Shown here: positions 1 to 9,669 of the stretch, piece by piece
How positions within the stretch are numbered: the first letter of the stretch is position 1
How the letters are laid out: each line of letters opens with the position of its first letter
Assembly (NCBI GenBank): GCA_030267965.1
Contig: BRYA01000680.1
Location: 1,880-28,528 of the forward strand
From: Triparma columacea
Lineage: Eukaryota; Sar; Bolidophyceae; Parmales; Triparmaceae
Length of the DNA: 26,649 nucleotides
Reading direction: 5' to 3'
Notes under the pieces: model-generated
What the model was told of the DNA's origin: nothing
Databases searched by the model: none
Seen by the model: only the letters and a program-made list of their open reading frames with translations
Program-made: the position numbers and the translations under genes

Positions 1-3000
1 GGGCCCTTACCTTTAAGGATGCTTACGGAACAAGGGGGGGAGGGGCTTACATCTTTAACGCCATAGTTGACTTGATCTTGTGTCACTTCAACGGCTGCAG
101 GGCAACCTCGACCAGTAGTAGCGATGGAGGGGGCGCACTTTACATAGACTTTTCTTCCACTGTGCTTGTTTCCGCCACGACATTCCTGGATAATGTAGCC
201 TCGTCAGGAGACGGCGATGATATTTACAAGGATTCTGGTACCATTACGATAGCATCTACTTGTCCGTCTCCGTATGATGCAAACACTCCAACCATAGGTG
301 AGTGCGAGTATTCTAATCTATCGCCCTCATCTCTCGAACCTGAATCTCCATCTCACTCATCTCCCCTCCTCGATTCCCTCCCACTCTTTATAGGAACTCC
401 TCTCAAAACTTACGGCATGGGCAGTGTTGATCAGTTTTCGTATGATTTGTGTACGTACTTTCCTTGCGCAGCCGGTTCTTATAATCCATCCCGCGGGATT
501 TATAGTACCGACTGCATCGGCTGTACGGCAGGAAAGTACTCGTCCGACGGAGCGACCGCATGCCTGACCTGTGATGCTGGCGAATACTCTGATTACATGG
601 CTGTGTCGTGCTCGCCTTGTAATGTCGGAATGTATTCAGCTGCATCTTCATCATTCTGCACGGCATGCCCCAGCGGCAAGTATCTCATAAATTCAGCAAC
701 GCCCGTTGAAGCTTCTGCTTGCTCCAACTGCAACGCAGGGTACTTTTCAGAAGCTTCCTCCACTTCTTGCTCTTCATGTGGTGCGGGGACGTACTCTGGT
801 CCAACATCTTCGTCGTGCACAGCCTGCGTGGCGGGAAAGTATAGTTCGGCGACAAGCGCAGCAAGTGTCTCGGCATGTTTTATATGCGATTCAGGGAGAT
901 ACTCTGGCACTTCTTCAGCCTCTTGCACTGCGTGCGAGGGTGGGAAGTATCTCATTGACGCCGCAACTGCCGACGAGTCTTCAGCATGCGCCCCCTGTGA
1001 AGCTGGCGAGTTTTCACCACCCTCTTCTTCATCAAGTTCGGCATGCACTGCTTGCTCTTCTGGAAAATACCTCACCGAACCTTCAGCCTTAAATGAGGCA
1101 TCTGCTTGTACAAACTGCGAGCCCGGTAGATATTCGTCTATATCAGGGGCAACAAAATGTCTAGAGTGCCCTGCCGGAACTTATACTCCCACCTCAACTT
1201 CGATCACATGTATGGAGTGTCCGGGAACGAAAGTTAGCCCAAGCGGAAGCTCTCAATGCTTTGATGAGTGCCCTCCTCCTACTCTCCCAACCGATGGTAA
1301 AGCTTGTATAGGATGCAACCCGGGCGAGTACGTCGACACCGTCGCCAAAAAATGCTTTCTCTGTGAGCAGGGGAGCTACAACCCTTACAGTAATCAAGAC
1401 AGATGCATTCCTTGTCCAGACGGCCAAACCGGTCTCACTTGGGGCGCTAAAACGCTGGAGGAGGCCACGTGTATTGATTGCTTATGCCCGGTGGGCACGC
1501 GATGCGATCCTACCGACTCAAAAAAGTGCATACCATGTACAGCGGGGACGTACGCCTCGCTTTTTGGGTCCGAACACTGCACAAGATGCGAGGAGGGGTA
1601 CGTGAGCGGACACGAGGACGCGTATTGCTCGCCATGTAAAGAGGGGTTCTTCTCGAATCACAACAACACCGTTTGCCTCCCGTGCCCTCCTGGGACGATT
1701 TCTGGTTTGGCATCCACGAAGTGCACTGATTGCGAGATTGGAAAGTTCGCATCAGGTCACAGCAACACCGGGTGCACCTTCTGCGACGACAAAGACGTTC
1801 TGAAGGGTTCCACCACCGCAAGGAACTCCTCCTCCTCGCGCTCTAGTTGCGTGTGCGAGGCGGGAGAGTACGAAAACAATTCTACCAGGTCGTGCGAGCC
1901 AGTGTTGGAGGGAATGTCGACCGAAGTTTTCGGGATGGACGTCCCCACAGTGACGTTGAAAGAAGGGTACTGGAGAACTTCTCAATTTTCCAAAGAAATT
2001 CTCCCCTGTCTCAACCCCGACCATTGTGTCGGCGGCTCCGACCCTACTTCCTACTGCTCTGATGGCTATGAAGGGCCCTTATGCGCAGTGTGCTCCTCCG
2101 GCTACGCTGCCGTCGGATCTGGCGAGACCCTTATGTGCAACCAATGTACAGGAAGTCAAACAGCGACAGTGGTGGTGGGCATCCTGATAATCAGTTCGTT
2201 GCTCGTCGCGGCGTTTCTCTACTTCTTCAAGAATTCGATACCTGCCGTCAAGCGAAGGTTTGAGTCCTTCGATTCTACTATTAGTTCATCGTCGACCTTC
2301 CAAAAGATAAAGGAGCTGGGGAAATATCAGCCAATCTTCAAGATCGTATTTGCCTACTTTCAAGTTGTTGGCGGTCTCGGGTTTGTGTTTTCCATAAAGT
2401 GAGTGAAGTTCTCAGTTCCTAAACGTCACTCTGCTACCTACGACACTTCCACCTTCTCACAATTTATTCGCTCAATCGCAGATTCCCTAAATTTTTCTCG
2501 TCGTTCACATCCTTCCTCGGTGGACTCGTTTCGCTCGACTTCATTTCGTTCATGCCGGTCGGTTGCATGACAAACTCGAATCATTACGCGGTGTTGTTGG
2601 TATACACCCTCCTCCCGATCGCCATGTCGGCCGTGTTGCTCGGTGCCTACTTTCACCTGCTGAAAAAACCGAATCGAGATGCGAAAGCTGTCGCCCTTCG
2701 CAACAGTATATTTGAGATGTTTCTCTTCCTCACCTTTCTCATCCTTCCCAGTGTCTCCATCAAGATCTTCTCAACGTTCGGCTGCCGTGGTTTCGATGAC
2801 GGAAATTGGTACCTCAAGGTTGACTATTCCATCAACTGCGACACAAACACGCATTTCGCCTACGGAGCCTGGGCTGTTATCATGACGTTCGTCTTCCCTA
2901 TTGGGATCCCCTCGATGTACTGGTACTTGCTGTACCGAAAGAAGCATTTGCTGGATGGCAGGCAAAAGGAGAAGGAAAAGACCATGAGCGAGGACGATGC

Positions 3001-3664
3001 GCTGAGGGAAGCCCTTCAGGAGCGCGAGGCCAACGAGGCCAAACACGGCACCCTCAAGTCCCTCAGCTTCCTTTACGGAAACTACGAGCCCAAGTACTGG
3101 TGGTTCGAGGTGTTTGAGACGCTGAGGAAGCTCGCCCTCACTGGCTTCCTTACTATCGTGCGTCCAGGGACCGGAGCACAGATACTCTTCAGTTTAATCA
3201 TGAGCATGTCCGCGATGAGAGTTTACAGCGGATGCAAGCCGTTCTTAGACGACTTTACGGACCGCTTCAGTGAAGTCACACAGTGGCAGCTATTCTTCAC
3301 GCTACTCGGAGCTTTGGCCATAAAGGTCAAATTGGATGGGGAGGACTTGCAGAGCAGGGGCTACTTCGACGCTATCCTAACCTTAGTCCAGATCCTCCCC
3401 GTATTTTTCCTGACTGTTGCTAATTTGATGGAGCTCAACGAAGCATGGAAGGAGGCAAAGAACAGTCTCTTCAGTATGCGGGATTCCGAGAAGGGAGGTA
3501 TAGAGCTCGGCGGGGTCGGGGAGGTGTCGAACCCAGTCACCTCCATCGAGTTCAAGTCGAAGGCCTCGTCGAAGTCTTTGTCAAAAGCTGCGCCGAAGTT
3601 CACGAATTCTAACCCAGTGACGGGTTCCAACCCAAAGGAGGACTTTCAACACACGATAGTTTGA
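1..3664 (+). CDS. Cys-rich ephrin-receptor-like repeat, multi-pass membrane protein (5' partial)
   Basis: The frame is open from base 3 with no start codon, so the N-terminus lies outside the window. Exons are 1-297, 394-2398 and 2482-3664 (stop TGA 3662-3664). The first ~95 residues have GGGAYIF and GGGALYI strips with SATTFLDN, typical of a right-handed beta-helix (pectate-lyase or Pmp-like). A long series of CxxCxxGxYS repeats follows (GCC2/GCC3, Tyr-kinase ephrin A/B receptor-like), then CSDGYEGPLCAVC. Next come about eight hydrophobic segments from VVGILIISSLLVAAFLYFF onward and a Ser/Lys-rich cytosolic tail ending HTIV. This beta-helix, Cys-rich and membrane order is common in stramenopile surface proteins. 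A surface or sensory role is inference. The 2399-2481 intron is certain: splicing fuses two hydrophobic frames in phase 2. The 298-393 intron is probable. A low-complexity CA-rich stretch follows the stop. Confidence 0.85.
298..393 (+). other. Probable 96-nt in-frame intron of gene 1
   Basis: The sequence begins GTGAGTGCG and ends TTTATAG, with a pyrimidine-rich 3' half and TCTAAT as a possible branch site. It is a multiple of three with no stop, so both retained and spliced forms stay open. Read through, it encodes a Ser/Pro/Leu-rich stretch unlike its surroundings. Removed, it joins ANTPTI to GTPLKTYG in phase 1. Confidence 0.6.
450..1900 (+). repeat. Degenerate Cys-rich coding repeats (GCC2/GCC3 type)
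   Basis: At least fifteen diverged CxxC(x)GxYSxxxxxxC units lie head to tail. Short units (GTYSGPTSSSCTAC) alternate with longer ones ending in EASAC or ESSAC (GKYLINSATPVEASAC, GKYLIDAATADESSAC, GKYLTEPSALNEASAC), which suggests duplication of a two- or three-unit block. Confidence 0.8.
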
Positions 3665-3739
3665 GCTCAAGCTGCGATCAAGCTGGGCCTAAACACTGCA
3701 CGAGTGCACCGCGCACAAGCCACCCGAACTACACCCAAC

Positions 3740-3815
3740 CGGCCAGTCTCCTGCGAACCCACCGCACGCCCACACACCCACGCACCCACCCACACACACA
3801 CACACCCACACGCAA
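3740..3815 (+). repeat. CA/CCA-rich simple sequence downstream of gene 1
   Basis: Low-complexity CACACC/CACACA sequence with a (CA)n core near 3790-3803. It lies in the 227-bp gap between gene 1 and gene 2, in the probable 3' UTR of gene 1. The remainder of the gap (3816-3891) is AT-rich and probably holds the 3' end of gene 1 and the promoter of gene 2. Confidence 0.7.
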
Positions 3816-3891
3816 ACACGATAATATAATACTCAGAATTTAAACTGAAAACAATTTTAAACCGACCCCCGTTTATTCTCAAATAATACTG

Positions 3892-4578
3892 ATGAATAAT
3901 GCATCCAGTGAAGGATTTGCTGTTGCTGAAGCAAAACCCTCATTCTTCCTTCAGGAATCTTCATCGTTCCAACCTCGTGGTGCATTATACCAAGGCGATA
4001 TGAGTTCACACGTCGAAGAGCTTGCGCGAAAGCAGAGCGTCAAGATGGCGACAGACTTGGCAGATCTTGAGCAGAAGTAAGATTTGGATCTTGGATATGG
4101 TGGGGAGGGGGGGGTATTGGGAAGCGGCTGGCTCTCTTCGGTGATATGTGGTGCAGTTTTCTAACACCTACTTCGAATATTTCCCAAAAATTGCAGGCAG
4201 AGAGTTGCAAGAAATGAGGAGGACGCTTCGTGGGACAAGGCTGAGAGGACTGCAAACCAAAGGCGTGCTAGTGCTATGCTTGACGCCGAGCAGTCTCGCA
4301 GGGTCGCGGAGGCTGCGGCCCTGGATGCCGATGCTCAGAAGGAGAGGGAAGAGAATCAAAAGAAAGCGATCGAAGTCATGGAGGCAGAGAGGGAGCGCAG
4401 GTCATCTTTAAGTTTGCAGGCAGACCAAGCTGCGCAGCTCGAAGCCGAACGCAACAGAAAGGCTTCCATCGAGAAGATGGAGAAGGAGAGGCGGGAGAGG
4501 GTGAGCGAGACAGGAACTTCAGTCAAGGCTTCTCCCCTCAAGTCTTGCTTCAACGCTCTCAAGGAGAATGCGAAGTGA
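3892..4578 (+). CDS. Small coiled-coil protein, function unknown
   Basis: Two exons, 3892-4076 and 4197-4578, joined in phase 2 across a 120-nt intron (GTAAGA ... TTGCAG), giving 188 residues. The start is an ATG after an AT-rich leader. The first ~45 residues are Ser/Phe-rich and unordered in character. From about residue 40 the protein is charged and heptad-like with many Glu, Arg, Lys and Ala (EAERERRSSLSLQADQAAQL, EKMEKERRERVSE), so one long helix or coiled coil is likely. A short KASPLKSCFNALKENAK tail ends it. There is no catalytic motif, membrane segment or targeting signal. I do not recognise a family. It is tandem to gene 1 and converges on gene 3, with a 165-bp gap that contains a G12-13 run near 4600. 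Confidence 0.8.
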
Positions 4579-4743
4579 GCGGGGACTATGCTGGTGAGGG
4601 GGGGGGGGGGTCTTCAACGAAGCTTTATCCAGGCAGGAAGAAGAAGGTCCTCGTTGTTCGCGCGTGTTCCGATAGTAAGGCCTTGTCCCCGGATAAAACA
4701 GTATTATGCGTCATCCAAACGCAACGTCGTATCTGAATCATAT

Positions 4744-6036
4744 TCACGATTTTGTAATTACATGCTTCCAAAAAGTCATGGAGGGAACGAAACCGGCGCA
4801 CGTCTGCAGCGAGCACAGTCCCAACTCCAAGGCCTCCCCTCCAACCAGTATATCTTCCGCCGTAACGACGACACTCTCGCACGCGAGGCCCCTCTTGATG
4901 CACTCGCCTTGAAAGATGTCCACCCCATAACGGTGCTGGCCTGTTCCGCTGATGACATGACAAACACCACCAGGTTTTAAAGCGTCAAAAATTGCCTTGC
5001 TGCAGGCTACGGCATCTTCATCCTTACAAATCACATCGGCGGCAATAATAACGTCGACCTGTGACGAGTAGGATTAGGGACTAGAATTTGAAGGAAAAGA
5101 GAGGAGCGAACTCACCTGCTCGTACTTCACACCGTCCTCCACCCAACCATCAGAAGAATCTCCTGACTGCTCGTAAAAATCCAACCGCTTCGTCGACACG
5201 ACATCGCTCAACTCGTTTATCTCAATATTCCTTCTCAAGTTGTCTAAAGTCGTGAGGTTAAAGTCAGTCAAAATCACACTCCCCCCTCCATTCCCGACGA
5301 TTCTTCCCACAGCCTGACCAGTCAACCCACAACCTGCCCCAAGCTCGAGCACCGACCGACATCGGAAAATATCGGGATTATTCAAACAAAATGCCGCGAG
5401 CAGCACAGCAGAGGGCCACATCACAAAGCCGACGTCATCCTGGGAACCTTGTCGTAAATTACTCACTTGAGAAATGAGAAGTGGAGGGGAGGGGGGAGAA
5501 GACGCCAGCTGGTAGGACATGGGGGCACGAGCCTGTCTCTCCTCGATAGTGAGAGGTGACAGGGGAGAGGGGAATTTGACTTTGTACTGGGTAGCAATGG
5601 CGGCAATCGAAAAGACTGCCTCATTCACATCTATTACTGCATCAAGAACGTTGGGGTAAACGTATGATGGATCAAGAGGGGACATGGTGCGTTCAACCTC
5701 CTCGTCATCATTCTCGTCCCGTCCCAGCTCCTCCTCCAGTCGCGAGCAAACTCTGCTGATTTTGGAGAGCTGAGTGTGAAGACCATCGACAGCCAGCTCA
5801 AAGGTCAGCTCAGGTGACGAGGAAGACTCCACTCGGATTTTTTCGAGAATTAGAAGAAGGTTTCTGGTGAGGTTGGTGAGAGAATCGAGGTTTTGGGCTG
5901 TTGGTGTAATACTTGGCAGCCTCAAGGTGAAGGGCTCCGCAGAGCTGAGTAATTGTTCTATCAGGCGTAAAGAATACGGATCATCTATGTCCCTCCGAAG
6001 GATAGCAACTTGATGGGGACTCTCCGGGGCCACCAT
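4744..6036 (-). CDS. Putative protein-lysine methyltransferase, Methyltransf_16 (METTL) family
   Basis: Minus-strand exons 6036-5116 and 5058-4744 are joined in phase 0 over a 57-nt intron, the shortest in the window, giving 411 residues. SAM-binding motif I is VLELGAGCGLTG, motif II is VILTDFN, and the post-I element VDVIIAADVI forms only when the two exons are joined, which supports the splice. A MWPSAVLLAAF helix precedes motif I, as in METTL21/METTL22/FAM86-like enzymes that trimethylate lysines on chaperones and translation factors. The ~200-residue N-terminal part is helical and acidic and I cannot assign it. There is no signal peptide, so a cytosolic or nuclear location is likely. The substrate cannot be told from the sequence. 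The ATG sits in ACACATGG and shares a 466-bp AT-rich divergent region with gene 4. Confidence 0.87.
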
Positions 6037-6502
6037 GTGTCCCCCAAAATCTCAGCAAAATAGCGATAAATTGTAATTAATGGATTGCCAAAAAAAAAAT
6101 CTGACAAAATCCACGATGATAATGATCACGATATACCTATCAAAACTTACTTTGTAGTTTTTGATCAATAATTTTTCAATATAACATAAAATTAAATTCA
6201 AAAACACGTTTAAATATATCGGCGATATTTTTTATTTCGTGCTATCACCATTACTGATCTATATAAAATCAGTGTTAAACTTTTATTTGATTGAAATAAC
6301 GATCAAACGTATACAAAGGAATGAATAATTTTGAGTAAAAATATATGACAAGGATTTTATTCAATTTACACTATTAGGATTAAAACATTCACAATGTAAT
6401 AATGAATCATTAAATAATAGATTTTTGTCTTGAAATTTGAATCAGATTTTTGAATGACATCAAAATTTTTTTTTTTTTTTTTGACATTTTTCATCTTCCT
6501 CC
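6037..6502. promoter_or_regulatory. AT-rich divergent intergenic region between genes 3 and 4
   Basis: Contains no gene. It is strongly AT-rich (for example 6160-6450) against GC-rich flanking exons and ends in a T17 run at 6466-6482, 20 bp before the gene 4 ATG. It lies between two divergent start codons and so must hold both promoters. No specific factor site can be named. Confidence 0.6.
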
Positions 6503-7498
6503 ATGCTCCGAATCGTTAAAGCTGCCGCTAAAGCTAAAGGGTTTAAGAGCCTTTCCGTTGTACAGAAACGTAACTCTTCTACCTCTGGGATATTTGAGTA
6601 CGTATATCCATTTTTTTAAGAATTACCTCCTCTAGTTCGCCGACTCACCCCCCCCTCAATCTCCAGGCTCCGCCAGTATCACCTGAAACCTGAGTGTGTT
6701 GGGTCGTATATGGCTGAGGCTACAGCATCCAGTGATCTTCGTAAATCGCTTGTTCCCCTGAGGCTCTTCTCTCTTCCCGAAGTGGGAGGGGAGCTGAATG
6801 TTGCTTCCCACCTCTACTACTATGAGGGTGGGATGAAAGATCGAGCAGCGAAGCGCAAGATTTCTGGTGCTAATGAGGAATGGGTATCATTCGTGAACTC
6901 TTCTCGTTCTGGTGTTCGTTGGCAGGAGAGCAGGATTTACGCTGAGGCTCCGCAGTTTGTGCTTGACGCTGGTGGTGCGAAGGGGGGAAAGTGGGAGGGC
7001 GAGGGTGTTTCTGAGCCGGGTGTGTACGAGTACAGGTGAGAAGTGGCGAAGGTTTGGTCGGCATTTCCTCTCCTCTTCTCTGACTCAAGTCACCCACCCT
7101 TACAACCCACAGGAAGTACCAGCTTCCCCTTGGCTACGTAACTGTGCCCAACTTCCTCGAGATATACGCCGAGGGCGTGCAGGAAAAGGTCCAGCACCAG
7201 GATCCCGCCACATCCCTATGCACGGTAATGTACACGGAGGTTGGGAAGTTGAATGAGGTGATTGAGATTTGGCGTCACTCTTGCGTCGGCGGTATGGAGA
7301 GTTCCAGGTTCATGGCCCGCGAGGCTCCCAAATGGAGGGAGGCCATTGGCAAGATGGCGGAGATCGCAATTAAATTCGAGAACGAGATTGTGAACCCAGT
7401 AAGTTTCTCAAATTGGAAGTAAGCAAGCGAGTGAACTAGAATGAACTCATCAACTAACTTAGGCAACACATTTTCACATAAAAGACCGCCACGCCTAG
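6503..7498 (+). CDS. NIPSNAP family protein, probably mitochondrial
   Basis: Exons 6503-6597, 6667-7035, 7113-7398 and 7463-7498 give 261 residues. Joining exons 1 and 2 creates IFELRQYHLKP and joining exons 2 and 3 creates VYEYRKYQLPLGYVTVPNFL, the starts of the two NIPSNAP half-domains (ferredoxin-like dimeric alpha/beta fold). The second half continues with TVMYTEVGKLNEVIEIWRH, diagnostic of the family. The N-terminus (MLRIVKAAAKAKGFKS...) is basic and Ser-rich without acidic residues, as expected for a mitochondrial presequence. In animals NIPSNAP1/2 are mitochondrial proteins tied to mitophagy signalling; the biochemical role here is unknown. The last exon codes only 11 residues and its TAG overlaps the stop of gene 5 on the other strand. 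Confidence 0.9.
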
Positions 7499-9273
7499 AT
7501 TTTAATGGTCGCAATCACCGGTAAATGATCGCTCGGATTGGTCTCGTCAGGGATTCCCTGGACCCCCTCCACCACGAATTCGTTCCTCGCCAGGACTTCC
7601 CTGTTTGCGAAAATGTAGTCGATGGTCTCGCATCTCACTGCGTTGACGCTACTCCCGATGGCCTCCCCCCTCTCGTTGTGTGTCATTGAATTGATCCCCT
7701 CGAAGCAGTCCTTGAGTTCCACGCCCTTCCAAACGAAGCTCCCTTCCCCGTTCTCTCCCTTTACGTATCCTGTGTCAAACTTCTTCACCTCTCCCCCCTC
7801 ACCCCCCCCCCCAACTCTACAAACACCCCGTAAGACATCCCTCTCCTCAAATGTCGTCCCTCTAATGTTGGCATTGAAGTCCCCCCCAAACACCACTACA
7901 TCGTCCTCCCCTACCTCTACCTGCTCCTCGAATACCTTCTTGATGAACTCCAGCTCCCCCGCCCTGACCTCGCCCGGGTACATGACCCTTCCCTCCTTGT
8001 CCTTGCTCTTGGTCTGCAAGTGGCTGGCCAGCACCACGAGGCTCCCCTCCCGCCCCTTGAACTGCACCCTCCCAACCGCTACGCTCCTCCTGTCGTTGAC
8101 CCCCCACTCCTTAACCTTTCCGTCCATCCCCGTGCTGACCTCCTTCAGGTCCACCCCCCTGATTCCCCCCTCGTACCTGTCTCCGCACCCCACCACGTCC
8201 CACCTCGCCCCCCCCTCAACCTCCCTCCCGCCCTCGTACTCGAAGATGTCCTTGTTGAAGAACAGTCCCTTCCCGCTCCCGTCCTCCCCGGGCCCCTGCA
8301 CGAGGACGCTGTGGTAGCCCCTGCTGCACATGGCTTGAGAAAATGTGTAGTAGGGCTTCCCCGACACCTTTGGTTTGTAGCATCCTAAGGAGTCCCAGGA
8401 CCAGATGTCGTTCACGTCGCCCTCGTCGCTCGAGTCGTAAAGAAGAGGAGGAGGGTAGTTGTTTCCCTGTGGTGGTTGTGAGAGGAGGGGGGGGGAGTGG
8501 GTAAGGGTGTTGAGAGGGGTAGTTAGTTTGCCGCTTCATGTGCTGATTCTTGCATGGGTATGTGTATGGCTGATTTCTGTGTTGTCGTTGTCGTTGTCGT
8601 TGCCACCCCCTCCCCCCTCCCCCCTCCCCCCTTCCCCCCTCCCCCCTTCACCTAACTACCCCCCTTTCACCCTCCACCTCACCTGCCTTTCCTCCTTCTC
8701 CTCCCACCCCGGCTCATCACCATGAACATCATACTCCGTCATGATGATGACGTCTGGTTTCTTCACCTCCTCGTCGATCCCCTTCCACCTCGTCCTATCG
8801 ACCCCCGTGACAAGGTTGAGGATCTTGAGACCTCGTCCGCAAGACCAAGAGTACACAGACCTCTTCAAAACCTCCAGTTCCTCCAACCAGCCCTCCACCT
8901 CCGAGTCCTCACCCCCACACTCGCCCTGCACAAGCCCCCTGAAAGTCACGCACGCGCCCCCCTTGACCGCGGCCTCTGTATTGGACTTGATCTCCACTTC
9001 TAACCCCAGCCTGTCGAAGCCCACACTGTGAAGATTCTTGCACCCGAAGACCTTCCTGAAACGCTTCCAGCCTCCACTCCCCCCCCCGACACTCTCATTC
9101 TTGTGCCAATTCAACGCGTACTCCTTCTCTATCTTTGACCTAAGGTTGGGGTACCTCTCTGAAATGGACTTGGGGATGCTTAACATCCAAGGAATAGTCG
9201 GGGAGGTAAGGGACGTTGCCAGCATGTTGTAGTTGAGCACAGTTATAGCATCCGGACGCACACTCGTTGACAT
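7495..9273 (-). CDS. Endonuclease/exonuclease/phosphatase (EEP) domain hydrolase
   Basis: Minus-strand exons 9273-8683 and 8466-7495 are joined in phase 0 across a 216-nt intron, giving 520 residues. The EEP core is complete: ITVLNYNMLA near the N-terminus, PDVIIMTEYD with the metal-binding Glu, LASHLQTKSK, GGDFNAN, ETIDYIF and the catalytic SDHLPV near the C-terminus. The YNMLA start and overall layout resemble CCR4/nocturnin/ANGEL-type phosphodiesterases, but substrate (poly(A), 2',5'-oligoadenylate or NADPH-type) cannot be decided. The ATG at 9273 is the first in frame. About 20 codons upstream the frame is open and very hydrophobic (RSPLLLLLTLLPYLANS), so an undetected 5' exon could add a signal peptide. 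The intron has a long run of C blocks (G blocks in the transcript). The gene converges with gene 4 with overlapping stop codons. Confidence 0.82.
8604..8648 (-). repeat. Repeated G5-6 blocks in the intron of gene 5 (potential G-quadruplex)
   Basis: On the plus strand there are seven C5-6 blocks separated by single T or TT, immediately next to a (GTTGTC)n-like stretch at about 8579-8602. On the coding strand these are G blocks beginning about 35 nt after the donor at 8682. The G-run count and spacing meet the usual criterion for a quadruplex, here in the pre-mRNA sense. Confidence 0.75.
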
Positions 9274-9669
9274 AGTCAATGAGTTCGCTAGATAGGGCAG
9301 TAATGTGAGGAGGAGGAGGAGGGGAGAGCGGAGGAGATGGTGTAGTGGAGCAATTTTGAGCTTTGAGGAATGAATATGGTTATGATAGAAATAGGTACAA
9401 ATGGATAGAAACAAACAAAGCACAGATCCTCAAAGGTGTCGGCTGAATCCGGCCTGAAAGTAAATAAAGGAATCTCCCCCAAATCCATTTTCCTTCATTT
9501 TCAGCCATTTTTAACCTTTTTAACACGTAACTCCTCTAAACTTTTACATTCTCCCATCTTATAGACCAATTAACTCATAGACATACAACAAAAGGCCCAC
9601 AAATATCACCGCTGAATCAAAGATTCCACACTTATTCCGAACTTATTTTCACCCTCACCCCCCCGAAAA
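9274..9669. promoter_or_regulatory. Divergent intergenic region between genes 5 and 6
   Basis: No gene is supported. On the minus strand, about 150 bp next to the gene 5 start stay open and hydrophobic in that gene's frame but lack an ATG. The 9480-9640 part is AT-rich with CATTTTTAACC-type tracts and no recognisable RNA gene. Both promoters must lie here. Confidence 0.5.

Noticed and set aside
593..1075. 160-codon minus-strand open frame inside gene 1
   Set aside because: It is a mirror of the Cys-repeat coding frame; its internal repeats follow those of the sense protein and it has no domain of its own.
4588..4980. 130-codon plus-strand frame between genes 2 and 3
   Set aside because: It overlaps the methyltransferase's second exon in antisense, starts in a G-run and shows no domain.
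7622..8317. 231-codon plus-strand Ser/Pro/Thr-rich open frame
   Set aside because: It lies entirely antisense to the EEP hydrolase exon whose catalytic motifs are intact; the composition is what C-rich antisense DNA gives.
9288..9488. 66-codon minus-strand ATG frame upstream of the EEP gene, possibly its true first exon
   Set aside because: Joining it to the hydrophobic frame needs a 38-nt intron, shorter than any other here (minimum 57); not strong enough to annotate, though an upstream exon remains possible.
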